Part shown: positions 41,618 through 51,502 of the stretch, in pieces | Layout: every line of letters begins with the position of its first letter | How positions within the stretch are numbered: the stretch's first letter is position 1 | Assembly (NCBI GenBank): GCA_021825925.1 | Contig: JAKAFP010000001.1 | Coordinates: forward strand, 558,001 to 622,000 | Direction of reading: 5' to 3' | DNA length: 64,000 bases | DNA from: Chloroflexota bacterium | GTDB lineage: Bacteria; Chloroflexota; Anaerolineae; Anaerolineales; Anaerolineaceae | Program-made: the position numbers and the translations under genes | The notes under the pieces: generated by a model | What the model was told of the DNA's origin: nothing | What the model saw: the letters and a program-made list of their open reading frames with translations, nothing else | Databases searched by the model: none

Positions 41618-43948
41618 TTATTTTTTCTGGTTTCTTAATTCTTCATACAACCTGCGATAATCATTACTGTTGGGGGGATTCAACGCGATCAGATTCTGCA
41701 AAGTTGCCAGTGCTCCTTCACGGTTTTCTTGACGCAGACATTTCTCAGCCAAGGCATCCAATTTTTCGATGATCTCAGTCTGTTTGTTTTGATTTTGGAA
41801 AAATCGTATCAGACGTTTTTGGATATCAATATTATCCGGTCTATCCTCCAGCAGGCTGTCAAGGAAACGTTCTGACCGGTCTGAGTGGCCGGCAGTTTCA
41901 AGTAATCGCAGGAAGGCATCCAGTTCGTTCATGGCGCCGGAGGGCAGACCAATACGCAGATAAAGGTCAATCAGGGTTGCACGCGTGGTGGAATCCAGCG
42001 GTTCCAGGCTGCGTAATTGTTCAAGTATCTTGATGGCTTGCTTTAAGTCCAGGCTTTGTAACTCAATATCAGCCAGTTTGTTCAGGATCTGGACCGCCCA
42101 GGTGCGGGAAGTAACCGTTTTTTGTGACAGTGATAAGGCTTTCTGATAATCTGATCGGGCGAGATCCAGTTCAGCCAGCAGATAGTGGACATTGGCAATA
42201 TCCATATATTGCTGAACGGCCTCATCCATGCGTCCGGAAGAGATCAGCAGGTCAATCAACATATCCCTGACAGAAAGATCCATGGGTGCCAGTTTGGCTA
42301 CCCGGGTCAAAAGTCTCACTGCCTGATTAGTCTCACCCCGCACATTATATAGGTAGGCCACCAGGTTGAATTTCTCCACCGCTTCGTGGATGCGTCCTTC
42401 CATGATCAACAATTCCCCGATCTGAACATGCAAAGGCAGGTAAGTGGGAGCATGGGTGAGCGCATAAAAGGCTTCTTCCATTGCGGTGCGGATCTTTCCT
42501 TCAGAGGCCAGCTGTTTGATCAAGGCGAGTGCTTCGATCACCTGGCTGTTGGTGGTTTCAAGCAGCATCTCTGCCAGTGGGATGGGAGGGCTGCCTTCGG
42601 GTTGGCGCGGAAGCTGTCCGCGTGCTTCTTTCAAATATTCACGCCAATCATCGCGCAGCAATTGCGCTTGAATGATCTTGGTGATGTTGGCCTGGTCTTT
42701 TTCATCTGTGACGCGTTCATGCGCTTCAAGAATGGGTTCATAAAGCTGGGTGAGTTCATTTTCCAACTCGCGTGACACCGATAGAACATCGGCAAGTTTT
42801 AATGCTTGAAGTGCATAAGCACTCGAGTCTTTTAATTGACCAGCTTTTTCCTGGATCTTTGCCATTAGTAAATTGGAAGCTAAGGCATAGGCAGGGTTTC
42901 TTACTGCTTTTTGTAAATGCTTCAAGGCTTTTTGCGGTTGGGCTTCATAAGTTAACAGTGCAAGCACATATTCTGCTGCCGACTGATTAAGCCCAAGGTC
43001 AATTGCCCGCTCCAACTCCACAGCGGCTTCATCATCTTTGCCGGCGGTCTGTAGATCAATGGTGCGGCTGAGATGGGTGCGGGCGCGAGATCGTTCAGCT
43101 TCTTTTGACGAAAGATCGCCGGTTCCTCGCAGCAGATGAATTTGCCGGCGCAAGGGAACCTGCCCGTCGGGGGCTGCTCCTTCCGATTGATCAAACAGCA
43201 TGCCAGCCATTTCTTTTAGTGCGGCCAGGCGGGCTTCTGTAAGTGGATCATATTTTGGAGTGACAACTTCTGTAGGTGCCAGATTATCCGTTTGTTTTGC
43301 ATTTGTGACAACAACAGGTCCGGCCCCAAATTTCAAAGGTTGCGGCAAAGCCATCTGTTGACCGGTTTTCAACTGCATCATGGCATTCTGGGCGGCCTGA
43401 TTTTGCGGCTCCAGTTGGATGGTGTACTGAACCACCTGGCTGGCTTTTGAGGCGTCTCCACTGAATTGCATCAAAGCAGCAACAAACAGGTATTCGGTCA
43501 CAGATTCGGCCTTCAATCCCATTTTGTCGTAGATCATGGCCAGACGCATACGTACCGTCTGGTTGTTGGGGTCCAGGCGGATGGCTTCTTTAAATGCGGC
43601 GATCGCACGTTCTGCATCACGGGCTTTGAGTTGTTTTTCACCGCATTGCATGAAGGCCTTAACGGCTTCGATTATAGAACCGGTATGTTCATAGATCCGC
43701 CCCATTTTTTCAAAAGGCATGGGGTCATCCGGTGTCACATTGGAGCAGCGGACGTACAGTTTCAAAGCTTCGTCATATTGCTCCATTTGATAGCAAGCCA
43801 ACCCGGCGCTGGCAAGTGCCATGGCGTCTTGCGGGTTTTCGAGCAGGGCAAGACGATAACATTCAAGAGCCTTGGCCCAGTCTTGTTCCCAAGCAGCCGT
43901 GTGGCCCTGGCTCATAAAGGTTTGAAATTGGGCTGATTCTTGGCTCAT
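41618..43948 (-). CDS. Large tetratricopeptide-repeat protein
   Basis: The 776-residue protein is built largely of TPR helical pairs: four or more near the N-terminus ('AKALECYRLALLENPQDAMA', 'AIAAFKEAIRLDPNNQTV') and a longer run from about 480 to the end ('ALATLQNLIALNPPNSNDYR'). Between them lies a charged segment of about 100 residues. TPR proteins are scaffolds. It begins 22 bp after polA, and both follow the receiver/repeat protein gene, so the three are probably co-transcribed. ATG 43948 is preferred to a GTG two codons upstream. No signal peptide is seen. Confidence 0.8.
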   Translation of the reverse strand: MSQESAQFQTFMSQGHTAAWEQDWAKALECYRLALLENPQDAMALASAGLACYQMEQYDEALKLYVRCSNVTPDDPMPFEKMGRIYEHTGSIIEAVKAFMQCGEKQLKARDAERAIAAFKEAIRLDPNNQTVRMRLAMIYDKMGLKAESVTEYLFVAALMQFSGDASKASQVVQYTIQLEPQNQAAQNAMMQLKTGQQMALPQPLKFGAGPVVVTNAKQTDNLAPTEVVTPKYDPLTEARLAALKEMAGMLFDQSEGAAPDGQVPLRRQIHLLRGTGDLSSKEAERSRARTHLSRTIDLQTAGKDDEAAVELERAIDLGLNQSAAEYVLALLTYEAQPQKALKHLQKAVRNPAYALASNLLMAKIQEKAGQLKDSSAYALQALKLADVLSVSRELENELTQLYEPILEAHERVTDEKDQANITKIIQAQLLRDDWREYLKEARGQLPRQPEGSPPIPLAEMLLETTNSQVIEALALIKQLASEGKIRTAMEEAFYALTHAPTYLPLHVQIGELLIMEGRIHEAVEKFNLVAYLYNVRGETNQAVRLLTRVAKLAPMDLSVRDMLIDLLISSGRMDEAVQQYMDIANVHYLLAELDLARSDYQKALSLSQKTVTSRTWAVQILNKLADIELQSLDLKQAIKILEQLRSLEPLDSTTRATLIDLYLRIGLPSGAMNELDAFLRLLETAGHSDRSERFLDSLLEDRPDNIDIQKRLIRFFQNQNKQTEIIEKLDALAEKCLRQENREGALATLQNLIALNPPNSNDYRRLYEELRNQKK

Positions 43949-43970
43949 GTTCACTCTTTCAACGTTTGCA

Positions 43971-46757
43971 TCAATTTTTGAGCACTTGCATGCTTCCCCA
44001 GTTGATGCCGCTTCTGGCTTCAGTCAGCAGAGGAATGGATAACTGATAGGCTTCAGACATTACAGTTTGTACTACTTTAGCAGTATCGGCCAATTCGCTC
44101 TCGGGTACATCCAAAACCAATTCATCGTGAACCTGCAGCAAGATTTTGGCCTGCAGTTTATTGGCTTCAAGCGCCGGCGGCAGATGGATCAACGCCAGTT
44201 TCATGATATCTGCTGCTGTGCCCTGGATGGGCGCGTTGATAGCCTCACGTTCTTCGCGGTTTTTCATGTTGACGTTGATCGGGTTGGCCAGGTTGGGGAA
44301 GTATCGCCTGCGTCCGAGCATGGTTTCGACGAAGCCCTGGCGGGTGGCCAGGATGCGGATGTTATCGAGGTAACTCTTGACGCCGGGGAAATTCTCAAAA
44401 TATCCTTTGACAAAATTCTCGGCTTCACCGAGGGTCAGGTCGGTGGAACGGCTTAATCCAAAAGCGCTCATGCCGTAGATCAAGCCAAAATTAATGGCTT
44501 TGGCGTGACGGCGCTGATCTTTGGTCACCTTTTCGAGTGGGATGCCGTTGATGGCGGCGGCGGTTGCAGCATGGATATCCTGGCCGGCGCGGAAGGCATT
44601 CAACATGGCCTCATCACCCGACATGTGCGCCACAATGCGCAGCTCAATTTGAGAATAATCCACAGAGAGCAGTACGCAGCCTGGAGACGATTTGAATCCC
44701 AGTCTCACCTGCCTGCCGATCTCGGTACGGGTCGGGATGTTCTGCAGGTTGGGGTCGGAGGAGGCCAGGCGGCCAGTCACTGAACCGGTTTGATTAAAGC
44801 TGGTATGAACTCTTCCGGTGCGTGGATTGACCTGGAGCGGTAGTGAATCCAGGTAAGTGGATTTAAGTTTGGCCAGTTCGCGGTACTCCAACAGCAGGTC
44901 CACCACCGGGTGTTTGCCGCTCAGTTCATCCAGCACCGCGGCGGAGGTTGAAAAATGTCCGCTTGCGGTTTTCTTGTTTCGATCAGGCGGGATCAGCCTG
45001 AGTGTTTCAAACAGCACTTTTGATAGCTGCTGGGTTGAATTTAGGTTGAAAGGATAGCCGACGGCTTGATAGACCTGGTCTTCAATTTCACGCAGCCGAA
45101 TGTTCATCTCACCACTGAATTTCTTGAAAAATTCAGTATCCAGCAGGATGCCATGGCGTTCCATCTGCATTAAGACCGGCACCAGCGGCATTTCAATTTC
45201 TTTGAAGATCTTGGTGCATTTACGGTCTTCCATTTTCTTTTCAACCAGCGGTGCCAGCCTGAATGTGACTTCAGCATCCGCGGCCGCATAGGGTGCAGCG
45301 GATTCCACCGGAACCTGATCCATGGTAATTTGAGTTTTACCTTTGCCGATCAATTCTTCAATGTGGGTCATGCTGGCGTTAAGGTAATCTGCAGCCATAT
45401 CTTTAAGCCCAAGGCTGCGTGAAGAGGGATCTATCAACCATTCGGCCAACATGGTGTCAAAAGAGATCGGATAAACCTCAAGACCATAGTTGCCCAACAC
45501 CAGGGCATCATATTTGATGTTGTGACCGATTTTCTCGATCTTGGGATTTGTGAATGCGGGTTTAAGCGCCTGAATGACATCGGGGATCGGCAGTTGGGCG
45601 GTCAAGCCGGTATGCCCAACCGGAATGTAATATCCAGTGCCTTCTTTGACTGCCACAGATATTCCCACCAGATCAGCTTTGAGCGGATCTGTCGAGGTGG
45701 TTTCAGTGTCAAAAGCGATCTTGGGGGAGGAAGCCAACAACGCGGCCAGCTCATCGAGTTTTTCTGAGGTGTTGATGATCACGGTTTCAAGAGAATATTG
45801 TGAAGGGATTCCGATCTCGTGGACTTCACTGGCAAACAGGTTCATCTGTCCCTTGGGAGCCGATTTTACGAATGGGGAAGCGACGGTGTGCAGGCGTGTC
45901 ACCAGGGTGCGGAACTCCAGCTCCCTGAAGAGTGCCTCAACGGCGGGGATATTGATGTGGTCTGTCTTGGCTTCATCCAGCTTCAGGGTGATGCCGACAT
46001 CTGTCTTGATCCTCGCCAGGGTTTGACTCATGTATGCAGAATCTTTACCCTCTGCAATTTTTTGTCCCATCTTGCCAGGGATCTCTGAAATGTGGGCATA
46101 GATCTCATCCAGAGTTTTATATTGTTCCAACAGGCTGACCGCTGTTTTCTGGCCCACCCCCGGTACCCCAGGGATGTTATCAGAAGTATCTCCAACCAGA
46201 GCTTTGTAATCCACCACCTGGTCGGGGTTCACACCCAGGTAAGCTTTTACATCTTCAACCGTATAGTTTTTGGCCTCGGATATCTTGGTGCCAGAAAGCG
46301 CCACCACAATGCGGTCATTGACCAGTTGCAGCAGGTCCCTGTCACCGGTGATGATCTTGACCCCAAACCCTTGTTCCACGGCTTGATATGCGATCGTGCC
46401 GAGAATATCATCCGCTTCGACCCCCTCCTGTTCAAGGCGGGGCAGGTGAAATGCATCCACCAGTTGACGGATGCGGTCTATCTGCGGACGAAGATCATCG
46501 GGCATCTTGGCGCGAGTGGCTTTGTAGCCCGGGAACAGATCATTCCGAAAGGTCTTGCCGGTATCGAAAGCCACTGCCAGATATTCAGGTTTTTCTTGTT
46601 CAAGCAGCCTCATCATGACATTGGCGAAACCAAGAATACCTGCGGTGGGTTCACCTGACTTGGTTTGCAGACGTTCACTGCCTGCACCGGCAGTCAGGGC
46701 AAAGTATGCGCGATAGGCCAGGGCATGTCCGTCAATTAAATAAAGTACAGGGGGCAT
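43971..46757 (-). CDS. polA: DNA polymerase I
   Basis: The 928-residue enzyme has all three domains. The 5'-3' nuclease is at 1-290 ('LIDGHALAYRAYFAL', 'GDTSDNIPGVPGVGQKTA'). The 3'-5' exonuclease at about 330-520 appears active ('AFDTETTSTDPL'). The polymerase domain is at 550-928, with motif A 'SVDYSQIELRIVAH', motif B 'RRHAKAINFGLIYGM' and motif C 'LQVHDELVLDVP'. It acts in Okazaki fragment processing and repair. RBS-like AAAGGAT lies before the ATG. It is 26 bp behind the receiver/repeat gene. Confidence 0.96.
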   Translation of the reverse strand: MPPVLYLIDGHALAYRAYFALTAGAGSERLQTKSGEPTAGILGFANVMMRLLEQEKPEYLAVAFDTGKTFRNDLFPGYKATRAKMPDDLRPQIDRIRQLVDAFHLPRLEQEGVEADDILGTIAYQAVEQGFGVKIITGDRDLLQLVNDRIVVALSGTKISEAKNYTVEDVKAYLGVNPDQVVDYKALVGDTSDNIPGVPGVGQKTAVSLLEQYKTLDEIYAHISEIPGKMGQKIAEGKDSAYMSQTLARIKTDVGITLKLDEAKTDHINIPAVEALFRELEFRTLVTRLHTVASPFVKSAPKGQMNLFASEVHEIGIPSQYSLETVIINTSEKLDELAALLASSPKIAFDTETTSTDPLKADLVGISVAVKEGTGYYIPVGHTGLTAQLPIPDVIQALKPAFTNPKIEKIGHNIKYDALVLGNYGLEVYPISFDTMLAEWLIDPSSRSLGLKDMAADYLNASMTHIEELIGKGKTQITMDQVPVESAAPYAAADAEVTFRLAPLVEKKMEDRKCTKIFKEIEMPLVPVLMQMERHGILLDTEFFKKFSGEMNIRLREIEDQVYQAVGYPFNLNSTQQLSKVLFETLRLIPPDRNKKTASGHFSTSAAVLDELSGKHPVVDLLLEYRELAKLKSTYLDSLPLQVNPRTGRVHTSFNQTGSVTGRLASSDPNLQNIPTRTEIGRQVRLGFKSSPGCVLLSVDYSQIELRIVAHMSGDEAMLNAFRAGQDIHAATAAAINGIPLEKVTKDQRRHAKAINFGLIYGMSAFGLSRSTDLTLGEAENFVKGYFENFPGVKSYLDNIRILATRQGFVETMLGRRRYFPNLANPINVNMKNREEREAINAPIQGTAADIMKLALIHLPPALEANKLQAKILLQVHDELVLDVPESELADTAKVVQTVMSEAYQLSIPLLTEARSGINWGSMQVLKN

Positions 46758-46782
46758 AATTGCTTATCCTTTAATGGCAGAA

Positions 46783-49700
46783 TCAGGGAGTGGCAGGTTC
46801 CGGGGTCTTCCAGACATTGTTAACAAATTCAAAGATCAAGTTTGCCGGAGGTGGTTCTGACCCGCTGACTGCCAGGAAATCGGATGACCAGAAATCGTTG
46901 GAGGTTTTTGTTTTTGCGATTTCAGGAAAATTTGCAAAAATGGAATTTGAGGTGAGAGTGCGCACCTCTTGCAGGATGCGATGTGGACATACACCCATGG
47001 GGACTGCAACAGTCCACAACAGGTATTGCGGGCGAACGGTGATATTCGTCATCCGCCATCCCTGGTCTTCGTGGATGTCGGGCATAATGCCGCTTATTTT
47101 TTCAGAGAGAGTGCGGGTTAGAAATTGGGCATGGTCCGCCGGCATCAGCACCAAGGTGTAATTGAAACGGAACTCCTTAAGGGTGGGAGGAGGCGGTGGT
47201 GCCACGGGTTCTTCCGCGATAATTGGTTCAATGATGGTCGTTGTGGTAGGCCCTGGTACTACCGCTGCCGATGCAGGAATGCTTTCCACTTGGGGAGTTA
47301 CTGAGTTTAAAACATCTGCAAAAGAGGCGGGTGCAGGAGGCTGGGTTTCAACGGGTGTTTCTACAACAGCCGTGACCGGGGTTTCGACTGGAATATTAAC
47401 CGGTTTTTCGATCGTGGTTTCAACAACCGGCACAGATTGTTCAGCTACAGGCTCAATTACAGGTCCATTGATCACAACCGCGGAGGGTTCTGACAAGGCT
47501 TGGGCTTCAGCTTGAATTGATGATTCTTCGGTTTCCCAGGGTAGTTTGAAATCAATCTCGGGCAACGGGGCACCAGAATCAATGGCAGCTTTTATGTTCG
47601 CGTCTATCCCAAAAAATGGTGGGGTGCCAGCGGGAATGGTTTCTGTTGCCGGGATGGGTTGAGGTGCAGCAGCTTCCGCGGATTGTGCAGAAGTTCCGGT
47701 GGCTTCAAGTTCATTTAACCACTCAGGAAGTTTTTTCTCCTCAACTTGGGTCTCAGTTTCAGCCTGGGGATCTGGGGCAGGCATTTGATCCAGCAGCTGC
47801 GACAACTGGGAGAGTTCCTGTTCGCTGATACCTGGAATGTTGGTTGGAGTGGATTGCAAAGCTTCCAATTCCACCTGGGGAACCGTGGCAGGAGCTGGTT
47901 CTGAAGGCGGTTGAAGCTGGGCTTTCAAAAGGTCAATCTCATCCTGAGAAATTGCGCTGGTGTTTGGCTTGGGTTTGACGGATTCCTGTTCAAATAACCT
48001 GCGGGCATCGAGTTCAGCTTGAGAAGTTCCCTCTGCAGATGGCTGCGCAGGTATTTGGAGTTGTGCCTTTAAAAGGTCTAATTCATCTTGCGACACGCCG
48101 TTGATCGTCGGTTTTGGTTTTGAGTTGAGGGATTCCTGCTCGAATAGTTTCCGGGCTTCCAACTCGGCCTGCGAAACCGCATCAGCAGCCGGTTGTTGGG
48201 GAGCATTCTGCATCGCCTTCAACAGATCCAGTTCTTCTTGAGACACGCCGTTAATGGTCGGTATGGGTTTTGATTTGAGGGATTCCTGCTCGAATAGTTT
48301 CCGGGCTTCCAACTCGGCCTGCGAAACCGCATCAGCGGCGGGTTGTTGGGGCGTATTCTGCATCGCCTTCAACAAATCCAGTTCTTCTTGAGACACGCCG
48401 TTAATGGTCGGTTTGGGCTTTGAATTGAGAGATTCCTGCTCGAATAGTTTCCGGGCTTCCAATTCGGCCTGCGTAACTGCATTAGCGGCGGGTTGTTGGG
48501 GCGCATTCTGCATCGCCTTCAACAAATCCAGTTCTTCTTGAGACACGCCGTTAATGGTCGGTTTGGGCTTTGAATTGAGTGATTCCTGTTCAAAAAGTTT
48601 CCGCGCTTCCAACTCGGCTTGCGAAACTGCATCACCAGCAGGCTGAGGAGGTGTGTCATTAAGGGCTTTTAAAAGGTCAATTTCTTCTTGTGAGATGGCC
48701 GCGATTGTTGGTTTTGGCTTCTGAGATTCCTGTTCGAATAATTTCCGTGCTTCCAACTCGGCCTGTGAAACCGCATCAGCGGCAGGCTGAGTTGGGGTTT
48801 CGTTCAAGGCTTTTAAGAGGTCAATTTCTTCTTGTGAGATAGCCGCAATTGTCGGTTTTGATTTTTTGGATTCCTGTTCAAACAGTTTTCGTGCCTCCAA
48901 CTCTGCCTGGGTTGCCGCATCGGCAGAAGGTTGTGCCATAGACTGTTCAAGTAAATTCAATGCATCCAATTCTGATTGTGAAACATCTTTATCGGCTACG
49001 GCATTAAGCTTTTGCAATTCCTGCTCGAACAATTTCCGGGCATCCAGTTCCACCTGCGAGACGGGCGTGGCAGGTGGAGTGGATGGTGTTTGAAGCTTGG
49101 CTTTTAAGGCATCAATTTCGTCTTGAGAAAAAGAACTTGAGGCGGACTTGAGCGGCGTTTCCTGCATTTCAATCAGTACATCCAGCTCGTTTTGCGAAAA
49201 AGCAGGAGTATTAGACTGGAGAGCACTAAGTTTCTTGTTTCTCTTATTGATTTCCGCCAGGGTCTGTTTGGCAATATCCTGCCTTAATTCCCCTGTGGTG
49301 GGATAGTGCTGCTGGAAATCATCTTTTACACGATTCAGTTCGCGCCGAACCAGTTGGATGGTTGCTTTCATTGGATAAACCAACACCAGCACAACATTGC
49401 TTACCAGTTTTGTAGCATAAAGGAAGCGGTTGCTGGAGTCACCCTCCAATTTGATATAACGGGCAAGCTCGCTGTTTTCTTCATCTTTCCAATAACGCGA
49501 CAAAAAACCGGTCACATTCTCAGCAAGACCGTCATCCATGGATCCGGCACTGGCGATGAGTTGGTCTTTAATAATGATTAATACAGCTTGAGCCGAGGTG
49601 GCTTCAAGGATTTGTTCCGCTTTTCGGCCGCCTGTTTCAGGGATCTGCAGCCACTGCTTGACCAGGTCATCCACTACTTTTACCTGTATGTTGCCAGCCA

Positions 49701-50067
49701 TGGGTTGGTCTGAAAACAGACCGGATAAAGCCTTGCCAATTTCCTGGCCTGAAAAGGGTTTGGTTAAATAACCATTTACGGCTAAGCCTTCAAGCACCGG
49801 ATGCGCGGCGTTGTTGTCTGGGGGAAAAACCAGTATTTTGAGATCAGATTGTAGAGCGGTAAGGTCGCGGCAGAAGGCTGCTACTGGAATGTCATCCAGT
49901 TCACCATCCACGATGGCAACTTCGAAAAAATTACTATTGGCCAGATTTAAGGCATCGTGGGCGTTTAATGCGACAGTCACTTGATAGCGTCCACCTTCTT
50001 CTAGGTGGGAACGCATTTGTTGCAAGAATTCGGTATCAGGCGATACGACTAAGATTACACGTTGCAT
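46783..50067 (-). CDS. Receiver / roadblock-like / repeat-array / Y1-transposase-like multidomain protein
   Basis: The 1094-residue protein has four parts. Residues 1-120 are a receiver domain that keeps the phospho-site ('VAIVDGELDD') and lysine ('LTKPF') but has only a single aspartate in the pocket. Residues 125-260 resemble a roadblock/LC7 fold ('AQAVLIIIKDQLIASAG'). Residues about 285-790 hold some 20 'SQxE(L/I)DxL'-type motifs in near-50-residue repeats, followed by a Pro/Val-rich stretch. Residues 960-1094 follow the IS200/IS605 Y1 transposase pattern ('SIFANFPEIAK', 'FWSSDFLAVSG') but lack the HUH histidines and the tyrosine. It heads an operon with polA. It is probably leaderless. 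Function unknown. Confidence 0.7.
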   Translation of the reverse strand: MQRVILVVSPDTEFLQQMRSHLEEGGRYQVTVALNAHDALNLANSNFFEVAIVDGELDDIPVAAFCRDLTALQSDLKILVFPPDNNAAHPVLEGLAVNGYLTKPFSGQEIGKALSGLFSDQPMAGNIQVKVVDDLVKQWLQIPETGGRKAEQILEATSAQAVLIIIKDQLIASAGSMDDGLAENVTGFLSRYWKDEENSELARYIKLEGDSSNRFLYATKLVSNVVLVLVYPMKATIQLVRRELNRVKDDFQQHYPTTGELRQDIAKQTLAEINKRNKKLSALQSNTPAFSQNELDVLIEMQETPLKSASSSFSQDEIDALKAKLQTPSTPPATPVSQVELDARKLFEQELQKLNAVADKDVSQSELDALNLLEQSMAQPSADAATQAELEARKLFEQESKKSKPTIAAISQEEIDLLKALNETPTQPAADAVSQAELEARKLFEQESQKPKPTIAAISQEEIDLLKALNDTPPQPAGDAVSQAELEARKLFEQESLNSKPKPTINGVSQEELDLLKAMQNAPQQPAANAVTQAELEARKLFEQESLNSKPKPTINGVSQEELDLLKAMQNTPQQPAADAVSQAELEARKLFEQESLKSKPIPTINGVSQEELDLLKAMQNAPQQPAADAVSQAELEARKLFEQESLNSKPKPTINGVSQDELDLLKAQLQIPAQPSAEGTSQAELDARRLFEQESVKPKPNTSAISQDEIDLLKAQLQPPSEPAPATVPQVELEALQSTPTNIPGISEQELSQLSQLLDQMPAPDPQAETETQVEEKKLPEWLNELEATGTSAQSAEAAAPQPIPATETIPAGTPPFFGIDANIKAAIDSGAPLPEIDFKLPWETEESSIQAEAQALSEPSAVVINGPVIEPVAEQSVPVVETTIEKPVNIPVETPVTAVVETPVETQPPAPASFADVLNSVTPQVESIPASAAVVPGPTTTTIIEPIIAEEPVAPPPPPTLKEFRFNYTLVLMPADHAQFLTRTLSEKISGIMPDIHEDQGWRMTNITVRPQYLLWTVAVPMGVCPHRILQEVRTLTSNSIFANFPEIAKTKTSNDFWSSDFLAVSGSEPPPANLIFEFVNNVWKTPEPATP
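47940..48985 (-). repeat. Tandem 144-150 bp coding repeats
   Basis: Equivalent positions recur at 48091, 48241, 48391, 48541 and 48691 (150 bp each), then 48835. The central units are nearly identical in DNA. Each unit encodes 'SQEELDLLKA...(S/T)QAELEARKLFEQES' separated by Pro/Ala- and Lys/Pro-rich links. Recent unequal exchange is likely. Confidence 0.9.
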
Positions 50068-50073
50068 GTAAAA

Positions 50074-50102
50074 AGTGTATCACGGCGTTATTCTCGATGC
50101 AA
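50074..50102 (-). promoter_or_regulatory. Leaderless-type promoter of the repeat protein-polA-TPR operon
   Basis: On the minus strand TTGCAT (50102-50097) and TACACT (50079-50074) are 17 bp apart, and six bases separate the -10 box from the ATG at 50067. There is no ribosome-binding site. Confidence 0.7.
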
Positions 50103-50200
50103 GCAAAAATATATTGGGGGGGGTAAGGATTTTGATAACCTCCCCAAGGTGTTAATCCTGTGGCATAATCATTTCATCTTTTTTTAATAAAGGAAATACC

Positions 50201-51499
50201 GTGCAAATTAACTCGATTTGCGTCATTGGACTTGGTTACATTGGGTTGCCCACCGCAAGTACTTTTGCCACTCATGGAGTTTATGTCACAGGGGTGGATA
50301 ACAACCTTGAAGTGGTCAAAAGCCTGCAGTCAGGAAAAGTGCATATCTTTGAACCGGGGCTGAATGAGGTCGTTCAAGAAGCCATCCAGAGCGGTAATTT
50401 TCACGTTTCTCAAAAAACAGTTGCCGCGGATGCTTTCATCATCGCGGTTCCCACGCCCTTTTATGACGGCAAAAAAGCGGACATGCGTTTTGTGGATTCC
50501 GCGGCTGAATCCATTGTGCCTGTGCTGCGCAAGGGGAACCTGGTGGTGCTCGAATCCACCTCGCCGCCATTGACCACCCGTGAAAGGGTGCTGCCCATTC
50601 TCGAAAGATCAGGCCTCAAGGCAGGTCAAGACTTTTTGCTGGCCTATTCACCCGAACGTGTGCTGCCAGGCAAGATCATGGACGAATTGATCCATAATTC
50701 GCGCGTGATCGGCGGCATAGATCAGGCGTCGGCCGAAGCCGGCCGCGATCTTTACCGCACCTTTGTGGAAGGTGAGATTTTCACCACTGATTCCACCACT
50801 TCTGAAATGATCAAATTGATGGAAAACACCTATCGCGACATCAACATCGCCATAGCCAATGAATTCTCCCGACTGGCTGACCGTTTCGGGGTGGATGTGT
50901 GGGAAGCCATTTCGATCGCCAACAAGCATCCACGGGTGAAGATTCTCAATCCCGGCCCGGGTGTGGGTGGTCACTGCATCAGCGTGGATCCGTGGTTCTT
51001 TGTCGAAGCGGCTCCTGATATATCTCCGCTGATCAACACTGCCAGAAATGTTAATGATGGTCAGCCCGATTTTGTGATCTCATTGGTCAAGCGGGCTTTG
51101 GGTGATCTGTCTTCAAAGAAAATAGCCGTGTTGGGTCTGGCATTCAAACCTGACGTGGATGATCTGCGCGAAAGCCCGGCGGTTGAAGTGGCTGAAAAAC
51201 TGCACAAAGCCGGCGCTCATGTGACTGCTTGTGAACCCTACAAACCAGATTTCCAACTGGAAGGTGTCACAGTTAAAGCCTCCTTGGAAGAAGCTGTCCA
51301 ATCTGCTGATGCGGTGATGTTCCTGGTAGGCCACACTCAATTCAAAAAGCTTAAACCCTCCGAGCTTCAAAATTACACCACCGCACGCATCATCATTGAT
51401 TGCGTGGATGCCCTTGATTGGGAAAAGATCGAAAATCGCCAGCCCTGGCTGGAAGCAGGTTTCACCGTTTATCGTCTCGGGGACAGCAAGAACCAGTAG
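50201..51499 (+). CDS. wecC: UDP-N-acetyl-D-mannosamine dehydrogenase
   Basis: The 432-residue protein has the three-domain UDP-sugar dehydrogenase layout: NAD-binding 'VIGLGYIGLPTA', 'IIAVPTPF', central 'SPERVLPGKIMDELIHNSRVIGG', the catalytic cysteine in 'GPGVGGHCISVDPWF', and a C-terminal UDP-binding domain 'LGLAFKPDVDDLRESPA'. The 'HCISVDPWF' form points to UDP-ManNAc rather than UDP-Glc dehydrogenases. It makes UDP-ManNAcA for surface polysaccharide. It starts at GTG 50201 behind AAAGGAA. The epimerase that supplies its substrate follows 3 bp later. Confidence 0.9.
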   Translation: MQINSICVIGLGYIGLPTASTFATHGVYVTGVDNNLEVVKSLQSGKVHIFEPGLNEVVQEAIQSGNFHVSQKTVAADAFIIAVPTPFYDGKKADMRFVDSAAESIVPVLRKGNLVVLESTSPPLTTRERVLPILERSGLKAGQDFLLAYSPERVLPGKIMDELIHNSRVIGGIDQASAEAGRDLYRTFVEGEIFTTDSTTSEMIKLMENTYRDINIAIANEFSRLADRFGVDVWEAISIANKHPRVKILNPGPGVGGHCISVDPWFFVEAAPDISPLINTARNVNDGQPDFVISLVKRALGDLSSKKIAVLGLAFKPDVDDLRESPAVEVAEKLHKAGAHVTACEPYKPDFQLEGVTVKASLEEAVQSADAVMFLVGHTQFKKLKPSELQNYTTARIIIDCVDALDWEKIENRQPWLEAGFTVYRLGDSKNQ

Positions 51500-51502
51500 A
51501 TC

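Noticed and set aside
47930..48985. Assembly artefact as the cause of the 150-bp repeats
   Set aside because: The units keep frame, differ at scattered positions and grade into diverged copies at both ends, which suits real tandem duplication; the exact copy number could still be mis-assembled.
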